Below, piece after piece: positions 1 through 12,350 of a stretch of 64,000 nucleotides of DNA. Positions within the stretch are counted from its first letter, which is position 1. The number at the start of each line of letters is the position of its first letter. Position numbers and translations under genes: made by a program. Source of the DNA: Paragordius varius (Eukaryota; Nematomorpha); contig OZ176058.1 in NCBI GenBank assembly GCA_964247055.1, positions 372,001-436,000 on the forward strand. Reading direction: 5' to 3'. Under the pieces are notes generated by a model, which searched no databases, had not been told where the DNA came from, and saw only the letters and a list, made by a program, of their open reading frames with translations.

Positions 1-85
1 TCTCGACACCAATGATTGACAGCCACGTAGGAAACGAGTTTCAAGAAAATGCACGTATAAATCGTTAGGGTATAAACAGCTGCAA
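1..85 (-). CDS. DGAT1: DGAT1 copy L exon 6, first 85 nt (continues outside the window)
   Basis: It starts after the acceptor ttaatttag and encodes [20 protein letters not shown] and NHWCR. Three differences from copy R, all silent. Whether copy L also carries the repeat-bearing disordered insertion cannot be seen. Confidence 0.9.
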
Positions 86-3000
86 CTAAATTAAAATAAA
101 AATTTTAAAATTAAAAAATTTTTAAAAAAAAATATTTTTTTAATAAACTAATAAATATATTTTTAATAAAAATTACTATTTTTTAGAAATAAAATTAAGA
201 AAAAAATTTATTTTTTTTAAAAAAATAAAATATTTAAAAAAATATAATTTTTTATTTAGAGTTGAATAAAAAATTCTTTTTTAATAAATGAATAAAATAT
301 ACTTTTTTATATATATTAAATTTAAAATAATAATTTTTTAAAATTTAAAAATTTTATTTAATTAAAATAATAAATAATTTTTAAAAATAAAATAAAAATA
401 ATAATTTTTATATATATTTTTTTGTTTAGAATTTAATATAATTCAATTATTTAAAAAAAATATTTATTTAAAAAAAAATTTAAAAATTTATTTTTATTTA
501 AAATTAATATAAAATGTTTTAAAAAAAATGAAAATAAAATTTAATTAAAATAAAATTATTTTTTTTTAAAAAAATATTTAAAAAAACCAAAAAAAACTAA
601 TTTTATTTTAGAATTATAATTAAAAAAATGACTAATACTATTATTATTTAAAATAAAATAAGTTAATAATTTATTATTTAAAATTTTACCATAAAATATT
701 TTAATTTACCAAATTATAAAATAATTCAAAGATTGTATAAATATATATATATATATATATATTAAAGGAAAAATTTAAAATAATATAAAAGTGTAAATAT
801 TTTCTGAAATTTTATTTTTTAAAGCTTTTAAAAAAATTATTATTAATTGAATTTATGACAACAAAAGGCTTTTAAATTTTATATAAATTTCGAGAAAAAT
901 CTTTTTTATTAATTTTTTTAAAATATACGTTTCTCTAAATAATAGAAAATAAAAAAAATAAAAAAAATTTATAAATATCAGCTGTTTACTTGGATTTGGC
1001 CGAACCATCCAAACAATAACAGCTGGAAAAATTAAGACAGTTATTATATTCAAGGATTGTAGAATTAATCCAAATTTTTCGGGCATTTTATTCTAAAAAT
1101 AAAAATAATTATCTAAAAACAGCTGATATTTTGAAAAAAAATAAAATTTTAAATTTATAATAAATATTATAAATAAAAATTGTTATTCTATAAATATTAA
1201 AAATTTGATAAAAACACAGTTGATAATATTTGATAAAACAGCTGATTTATCACAATTTCACTAAAACTGCTTTGATTGCAAATTATGAAAAATTATATTA
1301 TAAAAATTAATAAATAATATTTAATATTCCCAGATATTAATAAATATATATAATATATATATCGTAGATGTAATTTTGGGTAATTAAAAAGCGAAAACAC
1401 ATATACTATGTTAATTTATAAAATAATAAAAAAATGTTTTAAACAGCTGATATTTTTAAAAAAAAAATTATATTATACTTTGGACATTAGTTTTTCCAGT
1501 GCAAAACAGATGAGAGGAAATGTATTTGAAACTAATATATATATAATTTGAAATAAAAAATTTAATATAATATATATATATATATAAATATATATATAAT
1601 TTGAAATAAAAAATTAAATTTATATTTATACATATATGTATATATAAATATATATATAATTTGAAATAAAAAATTAATTATATTTATAAATTTACCCTTA
1701 AACAATTCACTTTCACCTTAAAAAAAATTATTATATCAAAAACTAGTATATAATATAAAATATATCTTTATGGCGGATCTTTTCATCCTTTCAGTTTTTT
1801 TTCTTTAAAACAAGAATTTTTTTTATTTTTTAAATAGCATATCTAAAAATCTATAGGTAAGTTTAAATTAAAAAAAAACTCATAATTTATTTTAATGAAT
1901 TTAAATTGTAATTGGTTTAAACTATGTTTTATCACAAACATTTATTGTCAATTTTTTTAACAAACAAATATTTCTACATAAATTTCATAATCATGAGTTT
2001 TTAAAACTTTGTAAAACTTTTATAACTCTATTTGAAAAGTTTTTCAAACGTCATAAAATCATATGTTTTTAAGCAAAAATCACATCGCAATTTTTAAAAA
2101 AGAAAAGATTTTTTAAAAAAAAATTTTCACCAAATTTATAAAAATATTATTTTTTCATACATTTAAGCATAATAACCCATCAATATAAACCCACAAAAAT
2201 ATAGTTCTTTACCAAAAAATGTATTCAGTTCAATTTTACAAAAAACAATAAATACTTTTTCAATAAGATTTCAAAAAAAATATATTTTTTAAAAAAAATT
2301 TTTTTAAAAAAAATTTCCTCAAATATGTCAATCAAAAATCACATATGTTTTTCAATAACTTTTAAATCTTAATCACACATGTTTTTGCTAAACATATGTT
2401 TTTTCTATAACGCATATTCAAAACATATGTTTTAAATCATATGATTAGCGCATTCATACATAGGAACAGGCAAGTGCAGGGCCAATGATATGGATCCCGG
2501 AGGAAAAAGTATTAAATTTAATAAGATTTTCAATTTTTTTCGTAAAATATTTAATTTCAAAATTATAAAACATATATTATTTCACATACTTGAAAACATA
2601 ATAACGCATTAATATTAACCCATAAAAAGCATATAATTCCAAAAGATGCGTATTTTTTCTAAAATATATCTTTGTTTTAAAAAAACGTCCTCAAATCATA
2701 TATGTTTTCAAATCATATGTGGTTCTAAAATATATGTTTGTTTTTCAATAACTTTTAAAACTTTAAAATCACATATGTTTTCAAGCAACAATCATATGTT
2801 TTTTCAAACATCATATGTCTTTCAATAACTTCACATGTTTTTCGAAAATATTTGTTTCTTAAATATATCTTTGTGTCCCCAAATCATATGTGTTTTTCAA
2901 ATTCAATAACTTTATAAAACTTTTTTAACTCTCTTTTATTTATAAAATAACTTTAAAAATACATGTTTTTCGAAACATATGTTTTCAAGTAAAATCATAT

Positions 3001-6000
3001 GATTATCGCATTCATACATAGAAACAGGCAAGTGCATGGTCAATGATATGGGTCCCGGAGGAAAAAAAATATAAAATTTAACTTTTAAAACAGAAAATAT
3101 TTTTTATTGTTTTAAAAAAACGTTCCCAAATCATATGTTTTCCAATAATTTTTTCATTTTTTTCCATATTATATGTTTTCAAGCAAAAATCATATGTTTT
3201 CAAGCAAAAATCATATGTTTTCAAGCAAAAAATCATATATTTTCAAGCAAAAAATCATATGTTTTGCAAATAGAGTTTTAAAAAAACTTCCTCAAATCAC
3301 ATGTTTTTATGCAAGAACACATGCTTTCGAAACATATGTTTTCAAGCAAAAATCATATAATTAGCATTCATACATAGAAACAGGCAAGTGCAGGGCCAAT
3401 GATAAGGATCCCGGAGGAAAAAAGTATAAAATTTAATAAGATTTTCAAATTTTTTTCGTAAAATAGTTAATTTCAAAATTATAAAAACATATATGTTTTC
3501 ATACATGAAAACAAAAAACGCTTTATTTTAACCCCAAAAAATATATAATCCCGAAAAAATGCGCATATTTTTTGCTAAAATTTGTTTATTTTAAAAAAAC
3601 GTCATATATTTTTAAAATCTGTGTTTTTCAAACATCATGAGTTTTTCAATAACTTTTAAAACTTTCAAATCATATGTTTTAAAAAAAGCATCCTCAAAAC
3701 ATATATTATTTCAAAACATATGTTTATTAAACACATGTTTTCTAAACATATGTTTTTAAATCATATGATTAGCATTCATACATATAAACAGGCAAGTGCA
3801 AGGCCAATGATAAGGATCCCGGAGGAAAAAAGTAAGCCAAGCTATTGGATCCACCAGAATGCCATACTTTATCACATTCTCAAGAGCCAGTCTTGAATGG
3901 GAAACCACCTGATTTACATATGATAATTTTAAAAAAATTTATAAATATATATATATATATATATATAATATATATTATATAAATTTATTAGAATATCTAA
4001 AAAAATTAAAAAAAATTAATAAAAAAAATATAAATTTAATATTATTCAAAATAATATATTTTTTAAATTAAAAAATATCTATTTTTTTAGATTTTATCAC
4101 AAGTCTTGAATGGGAAACCACCTGATTAAATAAAAAATAAAAACTATTTTTTATATTATTATATTAAAATTAAATTATTAAAATTTGTTAAAAAAAATAT
4201 TTTTTTTATTATTTAAATTTATAAAATATCTAAAAACATAATTTTTTGAATTTTGAATTTTTAAAAAATAATAATTTTTTTTTTTAATTTTGAAATATTT
4301 TATATAATTTTGAAATAATTTAATATATATCTATATATATATATATATATAAATATTTTTCAAAATAATATATTTTTTAAATTTTTTAAAATATCCATTT
4401 TTTTTTTATTTTTTATCACATTCTCAAGGGCCAGTCTTGAATGGCTAACCACCTGATTATCATATGATAATTAATAAAAAAAATAATAAAAAAATATTTT
4501 TTTATTTTATTAAAAAATAAAAAAATAATATTTATAGTTTAAATTTGTTTATATTAAATAAAGTTTTTTATTTAACATATTTGTTGAATTTTCTAATTTG
4601 AATATTTTGAGGTAATTTAAAAAATTAATTTTGAAAAAGAATTATTTTTTTATATAATAAATTTGAGAAAATTTTGATTTGAATAATTTTGAAATAATTA
4701 TATATAAATATTTTTCAAAATAATATTTTTAAATTTTTAAAAATTATTAAAATTATATTTATCACATTCTCAAGAGCCAATCTTGAATGGCTAACCACCT
4801 GATTAATATTAAAAAAATTGAAAAAAATATAAAATAATAATTTTTTTTATTTTATTTAAAGTTAAAAATCAAAAAAAAATTTATATATTAAATTTACTAA
4901 TTTTATAATTTTTAAATTATTAAAATAACTAAAAAAATAATTTTGATTCTAAATTTGAATTATTTTTAAAATAAAAAATTTATATAAATTAAAAATAATA
5001 AAAATAATATATGAATTGTGTAAAAAATTTACAAAAAATACAAAATAAAATAATCATAAAAAATATTTCCATATTTTAATCACATTCTCAAGAGCCAGTC
5101 TTGAATGGCTAACCACCTGATTAAAATAAAAAAAATTAAAATTAAAAAAATTAATAATATTAATAAATATAAAAAAATAGTTTTTTTTATAATTTATATT
5201 TTTTATAAATTATAAATAAAAAAATAGTTTTTTTATCATACTTTTTTGGATTTTTTAATTTAAATAATTTTGAGGTAATTTAAAAAATTAATTAAAAAAA
5301 TTTTTTAAAATAAATTTCAAAAATTAATTTAAAACTTAAAATATTTTCGAAAAGTATAATTATATTTATAATATTTTTTAAAATAAAATTTTTTAAATTT
5401 TTTTTAAAAAGAAGTTAAAAATTTTTTTTATCTTTATTTCACATTCTCAAGGGCCAGTCTTGAATGGCTAACCACCTGATTAACATATGATAATTTAAAA
5501 AAAAAATTTTTTAAATAAAAAAATTTATATAATAAAATTTAAAAAAAAATTTTTATAAAATAAAAAATTATTTTTTAATTTATATTTTTTAAATTATTCA
5601 TTAAATTTAAAATTTGAAAATTTTGAAATAATTATTGAATTTATTATACTAAAAGAAATATATAATTGGAAAAAAAATTTATTCAATTATTATCCGAAAA
5701 TATAATTTTATTATTTTGGATAATTTTTAAAAAAATTAAATAATTTATATATAGATATTAATATAAAATCCTAAAAAAAATATATTTTAAATTAAAATAT
5801 AATAAATAAAATTCTATATCTTTCTTGAATGGGAAACCACCTGATTAAATAAAAAATAAAAAAAATTAATTTTGAAAGTTTATATAATAAAAATTAAAAT
5901 TTTAAAAAAATTAAATTATTTTAAAATAAAAATTAATTTTTAAAAATAATAATTTTTTAATTTAATTTTTTTAAATTTTGATATATTTTAAATATGTAAT

Positions 6001-8880
6001 AATTTTAATAATTTTTAAAAATTTATATATAAAAATAAATTTTTAAAAAATTGATTTTTTTTAAAATTTTATAAAATAAGAATTTAATATATATAAAAAA
6101 AAATTAAATTTTTTTAAATCAAAAATATCTGAAAATATAATTTTTTGGAATTTGAACAATTTTGAAATATATAAAAAATATTTTTATAGTTTTATCACAT
6201 TCTCAAGAGCCAGTCGAGAATGGGAAACCACCTGTTATTAAGAAATAAATAAATTAAAATTAAAAAAAGTAATAAAAAATAATTTATTTTTTAATATAAT
6301 TTTTTAAAAATATTTCTTTGATAATTTAAAATTTTATAAAATAATTTAAATTTATAAAATTTTTAAAACAAAAATGATTTTTATAAAAAAAATTTAATAT
6401 ATTATTCATAAAAAAAATTTTTTTTTAATTTAAATTTTTTAATTTGCATTTTGAAATAATTTACATAATTTTTAAATAATATAAAATTTTTTAATTTGAG
6501 TAATATTTTTTAATTTAAAAATTTTTAAAAATTATAATAAAAATTATTTTAATAATTATTAAAAAAATATTTTATCACATTCTCAAGGTCAAGTCTTGAA
6601 TGGGAAACCACCTGATTAAATAAAAAATAAAAAATTAAAATAATTTTTAAATAATTTATTTTTTATTTAGTTTTTTTAAAAATATTTCTTTGATATTTAA
6701 ATAATAATATTATATATAAATTAAAAAAAATAAATATTTTTTAATTAAAAAAATAAATATTTTAATTTGATAAATATTTTAAATAATTATTAAAAATTTA
6801 AATTTATATATAAATAAAAATAATATATACATTGGGAAGAGAAATAGTTAAAAAACATTTAAAATAAATGAATAATTTATTTTTTATTTTTATAAAATAA
6901 AAATTTAAAATTAATAATTTTGAAATAATTTAAATTTAGAAACATATATATATAAAATATGATATTTGACAAATTTTTAAAAAAAAAATTTTTTTAAATT
7001 TATTTTTTATTTTTTAAATTTATTTTTTCATTTTTTAAATTTATTAAAGAAATTTTTTTTTTATAATTTTAATTTTTTTAATTTGCATAGATTTGAAATA
7101 AATTAAAGTCAAAAAATTTATTTTAAAAATTATTTCTATATTTTATGACATTTTTAAGGGCCAGTCTTGAATGGGAAACCACCTGATTAACATATGATAA
7201 TTTAAAAAAAAATTTAAATAATTTAAAATATTTTTTTTAATTTGAATAATTTTTTAATAAATAAAAAAATATTTTTTGCATTTATTTTTATTATAATTTT
7301 TAAAAAAATAAAAAAAATATATTTTTTTTTAATATTTGAAAAATTATAATTAAAATAAATTAAATAATTTTGAAATAATTTAAAATTATAAAATATCTAA
7401 AAAAATTTAAAAAATAAAATTTCTTTATATATCAATATATATTAGGAAACGACCTAAAAAGATATTTTTCATAAAAAATTATTAAATTAAGAAATAATTT
7501 TTTAAGAAAAAATTTTTATAAAATAAGAATTTAAAATATTTTTTTAAAATTAAAATAATTTTTTATTAAATAAATTATTTAAAATATATAAATAATTTAA
7601 AATTACAAGTTTTTTACCTAAATTAAAATATGTATTAAATATTTTAAATAAATTAAATTACAAAAAAAATAATTATATTTTGTGAATAATTTATAAATAT
7701 TAAAATTTTTTATATTTTTAAAAAGGAATATTAATTTTAAAAATGTATATTATTTTTTTAAATTATTTATTTAATTAATTATTATATTTTTTATTTAAAA
7801 TAAATTAATAAATAATATTTATTTTTAATTAAATATATATATTTTTTAATTTAAAATTATTTATTTTATTTATTTTTAAATATTACATAAAATAAATATT
7901 TTTACCAATAAAATCATGGCGAGATTAAACAGCCCTCTATAATTTGCAAAACCGCTTGAACTTGTAAACAAGGAGTCTTTTGCTGAATGAACTCTAAAAT
8001 GAAAATATAAAAATTATTTTTAAAAAAATATCAAAAAAAATAATTATTTTAAAATATATTTTTTAAAAAAATTAAAATAATTTATTATTTTATAAAAATT
8101 AATTTTAAATTCATAATTTGTATAAATTTAGATATTTAATAGTTTACTAAATAATTTAATACTTTTTAATTTAAATAATTTAAAAAATTATATTATAATT
8201 AAAATTAAAATAAAATAATTATAATTAACCAATAAATGCATAAATATAAATAAAAATTTAGAAATAATTATTAAAAATAACAATTAAACAAAATGAAGCT
8301 TTTTTAAAAAAATTAAAAGTAAAAAAAATTATATTAATAATTTATTTAAAACTTTAATATAAATAATATATTTTTTAACATTTAAAAATTTATTAAATTT
8401 TAATTTAAATAAATAAAAGAAAATAAAAAAATTATATATTTAAATTTTTTTTAAAAATAAAATTTAATAAAAAATAAAATCATAAAAAAAAACTTAAAAA
8501 ACCAAAAAAACTAAAAAAACTAAAAAATATAATTTAATAAAATCCAAAAAAAATAAATTTATTTAAAAAAAAATTTTTTTATAAATTAAAATCTCCAAGA
8601 AAAACTTTCGTTCTTTCCGAATTTTAAATTTTTTTATAAAACTGCCAAAAATTATAATATGAAAAAATAAATTTATTTAAAATAAATTTTTTCAAAAAAT
8701 TATTTAAATATAAAAAAAAAATATTTTTTTTTAAAAATTTAAAATTTCCAAGAAAAACTTTCGTTCTTTCCGATTTATTCGAGGTTTTTTCCGAACTTTT
8801 TTGAGTTCATCGCCATCTTTCACAGCTGATCTTGAATCAAGATTTTGAGTTTTTAAATCTTTTTCTTGATTTAAAGACAT
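1..8880 (-). CDS. DGAT1: DGAT1 copy L, 5' part, exons 1-6 (cut by window start)
   Basis: This is the mirror image of copy R. In transcription order the exons are 8880-8759, 7993-7906, 3908-3782, 1531-1479, 1092-990 and 85 to below 1. Exon lengths (88, 127, 53 and 103 nt for exons 2-5), phases and splice sites are the same as in copy R. The reading frame is open throughout. Between the copies I count about 19 silent and 3 replacement differences over exons 2-6, which suggests a second functional DGAT1 rather than a dead copy. Exons 7-15 would lie to the left of the window. If they are missing, this would be a 5' fragment instead. Confidence 0.88.
86..989 (-). other. Copy L intron 5
   Basis: About 900 nt of A/T homopolymer-rich sequence with one (TA)n run at 739-762. 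The partner intron in copy R is 24254-24859. No gene, RNA or transposon is recognisable. Confidence 0.7.
990..1092 (-). CDS. DGAT1: DGAT1 copy L exon 5
   Basis: It encodes [20 protein letters not shown] and [14 protein letters not shown]. One replacement (Met for Ile) and five silent differences separate it from copy R. The donor is gtaaac. Confidence 0.92.
1479..1531 (-). CDS. DGAT1: DGAT1 copy L exon 4
   Basis: Identical to copy R exon 4 over 53 nt. It is bounded by atattag and gtata in an AT-repeat background. Confidence 0.88.
1682..1915. mobile_element. M2-type element in copy L intron 3 (degraded)
   Basis: The end reads aaatttacccttaaacaatt and the other end ttaaattgtaattgg; the interior shares the M2 core (tatggc, cagttttttt, aaaacaa). 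It mirrors 23322-23576 in copy R, so the insertion predates the inverted duplication. Confidence 0.6.
2445..3781 (-). repeat. Donor-edge decoy array after copy L exon 3
   Basis: Three partial copies of the last 50-60 nt of exon 3 plus its gtatga donor lie at about 2460-2511, 3014-3064 and 3367-3420. They are separated by CATATG-rich spacer. A 24-25-bp subrepeat (tttcaagcaaaaatcatatg core) runs four times at 3166-3265. None of the copies carries an acceptor, so they are exon tails only. Confidence 0.85.
3782..3908 (-). CDS. DGAT1: DGAT1 copy L exon 3
   Basis: It encodes [20 protein letters not shown], then [17 protein letters not shown] and TCLFI. It has about ten silent and two replacement differences from copy R. 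Nine acceptor-edge decoys lie upstream in transcription (4092-7189) and three donor-edge decoys downstream (2460-3420), more than in copy R. Confidence 0.93.
4085..7195 (-). repeat. Acceptor-edge decoy array before copy L exon 3 (9 copies)
   Basis: Nine repeats of the intron end plus the first 20-40 nt of exon 3 occur near 4100, 4440, 4780, 5100, 5465, 5835, 6212, 6595 and 7168, with units of about 320-570 bp. Each keeps atcag|gtgg (some gttag) and the codons for [12 protein letters not shown] or part of it. Between them is A/T-rich filler. The real exon is the last in transcription order. Confidence 0.88.
7196..7905 (-). other. Rest of copy L intron 2, nothing recognised
   Basis: A/T homopolymer-rich sequence between exon 2 and the first decoy of exon 3. 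No coding, RNA or repeat-family signal was found. Confidence 0.6.
7906..7993 (-). CDS. DGAT1: DGAT1 copy L exon 2
   Basis: 87 of 88 nt are identical to copy R exon 2; the one change is silent (GCA for GCC, Ala). The flanking intron sequence is clearly diverged. This contrast shows selection on the exon. Confidence 0.95.
7994..8758 (-). other. Copy L intron 1 with one exon 1 tail decoy
   Basis: It is mostly A/T runs. At 8592-8625 a copy of the end of exon 1 (ggaaagaacgaaagtttttc on the minus strand) includes the donor. Copy R has no such duplicate, so this one probably arose after the arms separated. Confidence 0.75.
8759..8880 (-). CDS. DGAT1: DGAT1 copy L exon 1
   Basis: 40 codons plus 2 nt, starting [19 protein letters not shown] and ending in the same [11 protein letters not shown] as copy R. 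The upstream ATG used in the copy R model is ATA here and the following sequence differs, so translation should begin at the second ATG. The last 30 or so nt plus donor recur at about 8592-8625. Confidence 0.85.
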
Positions 8881-8975
8881 TTTTTGATTTTCTAAAATGA
8901 TTGAAAAATTTTGAATATTGTTTGATATTTTGTTTCAAAAAATATCTAAAAAAATATAAAAAAAATGTTTAAATA
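8881..8975 (-). promoter_or_regulatory. Immediate 5' flank of DGAT1 copy L
   Basis: 95 bp between the start codon and an M1 element. It matches the copy R flank (17953-18017), including ttttagatattttttgaaac on the minus strand. It may be 5' UTR, possibly following a 5' UTR intron acceptor. The transcription start is unknown. Confidence 0.4.
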
Positions 8976-9210
8976 GAGTAAAAATTGAAATTATACGGAC
9001 AAAACGTTCAAATATAAAGACAAATCATTTTTTAAGAAAACTCTAACTTTTTTAAACCTTAATTTTTGATATATAAAATATTGTAAAGTTTAAAATAATG
9101 ATTTATACTTAAAAAAATCAAGATTTAAAAAGTATGGGGGGTTGTCTTTTAAAAAATAATATTTGTCTTTATAGTTTTACGTTTTGTCCGTATAATTTCA
9201 ATTTTTACTG
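8976..9210. mobile_element. M1 element abutting copy L exon 1
   Basis: Inverted termini: gagtaaaaattgaaattata at the left and tataatttcaatttttactg at the right, with a TA duplication. Terminal inverted repeats of about 80 bp surround a short non-coding core. TA targets and CAGT-type ends suggest a non-autonomous Tc1/mariner-like element. It mirrors 17678-17952. Confidence 0.85.
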
Positions 9211-9218
9211 TATATATA

Positions 9219-9881
9219 CCATTTACACTTCAAGAGTGTCCTTGAACAATTCAAGTTGGTCCTTGAACAATTCAAGTTGGTCCTTGAACAATTCAAGTTG
9301 GTCCTTGAACAATTCAAGTTGGTCCTTTAACTTTTTTGTTTTGTTTTTAACTTTTATCAATCAAATCGAAAATAATTCGTCTATTTTATTGTTTTTAACC
9401 TATTTTCTATTATTTAACATAAATTTTAAATCGATATCAACTTTTAATCTTTGAGAAACCGTATATCTTAATTAATTTCTTAAAATAATTTCAGATTTTT
9501 ATAAGATTTTAACACGAAATGAAAAATAAATAAGTTTTCTGAGTTTTTAATTAAAATTTTTCATTAAAAACATTTAAAAGTCAAAAATTTTGTTCAATTG
9601 AAAAAAAAATAGTTTGAAACAAAAAGTGGTTTTTCAAAAAAAATTATTTTAGATGAATAAATATATAATAAATAAAGAAAATTAGGTTAATAAATAATAA
9701 AACAAAAAAATAAATGCAAAAATTATGGTTAAATCAAAATTTATAAATTTTAAGGACCAACTTGAATTGTTCAAGGACCAACTTGAATTGTTGAAGGACC
9801 AACTTGAATTGTTCAAGGACCAACTTGAACTGTCCAAGGACCAACTTGAATTGTTCAAGGACACTCTTGAAGTGTAAATGG
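9219..9881. mobile_element. 663-bp TIR element with subterminal 21-bp repeats
   Basis: It begins CCATTTACACTTCAAGAGTG, ends with the reverse complement, and is flanked by TA. Inside each end a 21-bp unit (cttgaacaattcaagttggt core) is repeated: about four times on the left (9231-9324) and about six times inverted on the right (9753-9860). The core has no credible transposase. It is related to M2 in its terminal CCATTTAC and 21-bp period, but the unit sequence differs. Open frames over the repeats are artefacts. Confidence 0.82.
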
Positions 9882-9904
9882 TATAATTTTTAATAATATA
9901 ATAT

Positions 9905-10108
9905 ATGCTTTTCTTCAAAAATTAGTTCTTTGATTAACTGTAATATTGTTTGATTAAAAAAACTTAATTTTTTATATTTCATGCTCCTATTTATAACAAA
10001 TATATCCAAATATGTCAAAACAAGCTTTTTATTAAATAATGTCAATTTTTAACATTGGACTAAAACAATGTGCTCATACAAAATTATTAATAATTATTTT
10101 TATTATTA
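9905..10108 (-). repeat. M6 block copy 1
   Basis: Inverted match to 49240-49558 and 57618-57943 (shared cagttaatcaaagagctag region and gagcacattgttttagtcca). Non-coding. In all three places it is bordered by an M1 end. Confidence 0.75.
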
Positions 10109-10360
10109 CAGTAAAAATTGCATGATTTTACGGATGAAACGTTAAAAATATAAAAACAAATATTATATCTAAAAGACAAAACAACCAACCATACTTATAA
10201 ATACCTTAATTTTTCTCATATAAGCTATTTAGTTACAATATTTATATAGAATCGATTATGTTACCAATATACATCTCTATTTCTTTGCCATTTAAAACAA
10301 TGAGTTTTAAAGAGTATGGTTGTCTTTTAGAAAAAAATATCTTTATATTTTTACGTGGAA
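10109..10360. mobile_element. M1 element, one end lost
   Basis: Left end cagtaaaaattgcatgattt; the right arm (gtctttt to tttttacgt) stops short of the expected terminus. Related copies are 49003-49237 and 57315-57616, which share the same catgatttt variant. Confidence 0.75.
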
Positions 10361-10499
10361 AATGATGAATTAAATATTTCTTGGTCAGCACAACCCTAGT
10401 TATGGCCTTTTCTATAATATTATAAATTATGTTTTGTACGCAGTGTGTATTCACAATATGAGATAGACTGTATATATTAATTTTTAACCTTTTTGTTGC

Positions 10500-10870
10500 C
10501 TCTTAATAAAAAAGATGGCATATTTTAACTAAGAATAGAATATCTATCATATTTTACAAATTAAGTAATATATAAAAGTTGATAACATGAAATATTAAAT
10601 ATACCCTCCCATAAAATATAAGTATTATTGAAAAAAATTATATACTATTTTTTGTAATTCAATATAAAATAATATTAATATTATTTTCCATTCTTTCACG
10701 GCACCAATGAAAAAGTGTTTTAATTAATAATTTTTGCCTTTTTGCAAAATATTTCATATCCATAATTTTACAAAAAATATTTTTATTTTTTATTAAATAC
10801 CTTTAGCACAGTTCTTAGATAACTGAAACGTTACAGTTCAGGTCAAAAAATATTTTTTTACTATACATTT
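10500..10870 (-). repeat. M5 block copy 1
   Basis: Inverted match to 48500-48905 and 49845-50230. Shared landmarks are ctttcattggtgccgtga, ggtcaaaaaatattttt and atgccatcttttt. No open frame. Confidence 0.78.
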
Positions 10871-10873
10871 ATA

Positions 10874-11159
10874 GAGTAATAATTGAAATTATACGGACAA
10901 AAGGAAAAAATGGAATATTTTTTTCTAAAAAACAACCATACTTTTTAAAACCTATATTGTTTTTCATATAAGGTACTTAATTACAATGTAAAATATAAAA
11001 TTGATTGTGTTAGTATTATACATCTCTATTTCACACTTTGCCATTTAAAACAAAATGAGTTATATTGAAATAAATCACGATTTAAAAAGTTGTCTTTTAT
11101 ATAAACATATATGTCTTTATATTTTTACATTTTATCCGTGTATAATTTTGATTTTATTG
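10874..11159. mobile_element. M1 element
   Basis: Ends gagtaataattgaaattata and ataattttgattttattg, flanked by TA and T. The core resembles other M1 copies (ccatttaaaacaaaatgagt). Confidence 0.75.
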
Positions 11160-11239
11160 TATTTAAGAAATTCAATTTAAAAACCTAGTTTTCATAATAT
11201 AATCTATTGTTTGAGTTGCTTATTAAAAAAAAGATATAT

Positions 11240-11610
11240 TGGTAATACTCTTAAACATATATTTTATAATTTGTTATTTTGGGTTTTAAAGGAAAAACTA
11301 AGGATCAAAATATATTTTTAAAAAAATTATTTTCCTTTAGTCTTAAAAATTATATAAATTCATTATAAAGATGGCATAATTATATTTAAAATAAATTAAA
11401 TATTTAAATTAAAATTAGTTAAATTTATATCTTTTAAAAAAATAGTAGGCAAGCTGGATTATAAAAGATATTATTTTAATAAAATTATAGCATTTTTTTC
11501 GATGGAGAATTTAATTAGATATCAAATTATATTTTTTATAAATTTGTTTCTATCTTCTGCGCCGATTTCGATATTGGTGAAATCTTGGCTATTACGGTCA
11601 TGTATCCTTT
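11240..11610 (-). repeat. M4 block copy 1
   Basis: It shares with 15395-15720, 47640-48020, 56550-56925 and 59370-59725 a non-coding block. Landmarks on the minus strand are agccaagatttcaccaatat, then gcagaagatagaaaca, aaagatggcat and ctaaggatcaaaa in order. Confidence 0.75.
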
Positions 11611-11952
11611 ATTTTATTAAAAATTTATTTTTTTTCGTTAAATCAGTATAAATATTTGTTAAAAATAAGAGCTCTATGGTATTAACAATATCATATTCTG
11701 CCAAAAAAGTATAAGAATTATACAGTCATGTATCCTTTATTTTATCAAAATTTTTTTTTTACTTATATGGGTATAAATATTTGGTAAGGAATTGAAAAAA
11801 TAAGAGCTCTATGGTATTCACAATATCATATTCTGCCAAAAAAAGTATATTTACTATAGAGCTCTTGTTTTTTCCATTCTTTACCATCTCCCTATTTAAC
11901 GAAAAAAAATAAATTTTTCGAAAATAAAGGATATATGACTGTATTTACACTT
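11600..11952. repeat. M3 tandem repeat, short copy
   Basis: Two forward and one inverted partial units with acagtcatgtatcctttatt and gagctctatggtattaacaa. Long arrays of the same family are at 46740-47645 and 54505-56560. Confidence 0.75.
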
Positions 11953-12122
11953 TTTTAATTATATCTTAAATCATAAAAATTGCCCTTAAAATTGAAATTT
12001 ACAATTAAAATATAAAAAAACACATTTTTTAAGACCTTAATCCAAAATATATTATTTAGAAAAAATCTTTTATACGGAGTTTAAAGCATTCTTTTAATAT
12101 ATTTTTGCATTATAAAAAATTA

Positions 12123-12350
12123 CAATAATTGAAATTATACGGAAGGACAAAACGTAAAAATATAAACACAATTTTTTGCTTAAAACACCCATATAAAAGA
12201 TGTATATTGGTAACATAATTTTTATATATTTTGAGCTTGTTGTTAAGTAGATTTATTAAGGGAATATTATAAAATACAATGTTTGTCTTTAAAAAAAACA
12301 TTTTTCTTTATATTTTAACGTTTTTGTCCGTATAAATTAAATTTTTACTG
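12123..12350. mobile_element. M1 element
   Basis: Ends caataattgaaattatacgg and tataaattaaatttttactg, flanked by TA. It corresponds (inverted) to 53654-53898. Confidence 0.8.

Noticed and set aside
853-1086. Independent small genes beginning MPEKFG at 1086 (minus) and 24157 (plus)
   Set aside because: They are exon 5 of the two DGAT1 copies read through the donor into the intron.
9134-9454. 106-codon frame on plus and 78-codon frame on minus (9682-9918) with NNSSWSL repeats
   Set aside because: They lie on the repeat arms of the 9219-9881 element and its neighbouring M1, not on a gene.
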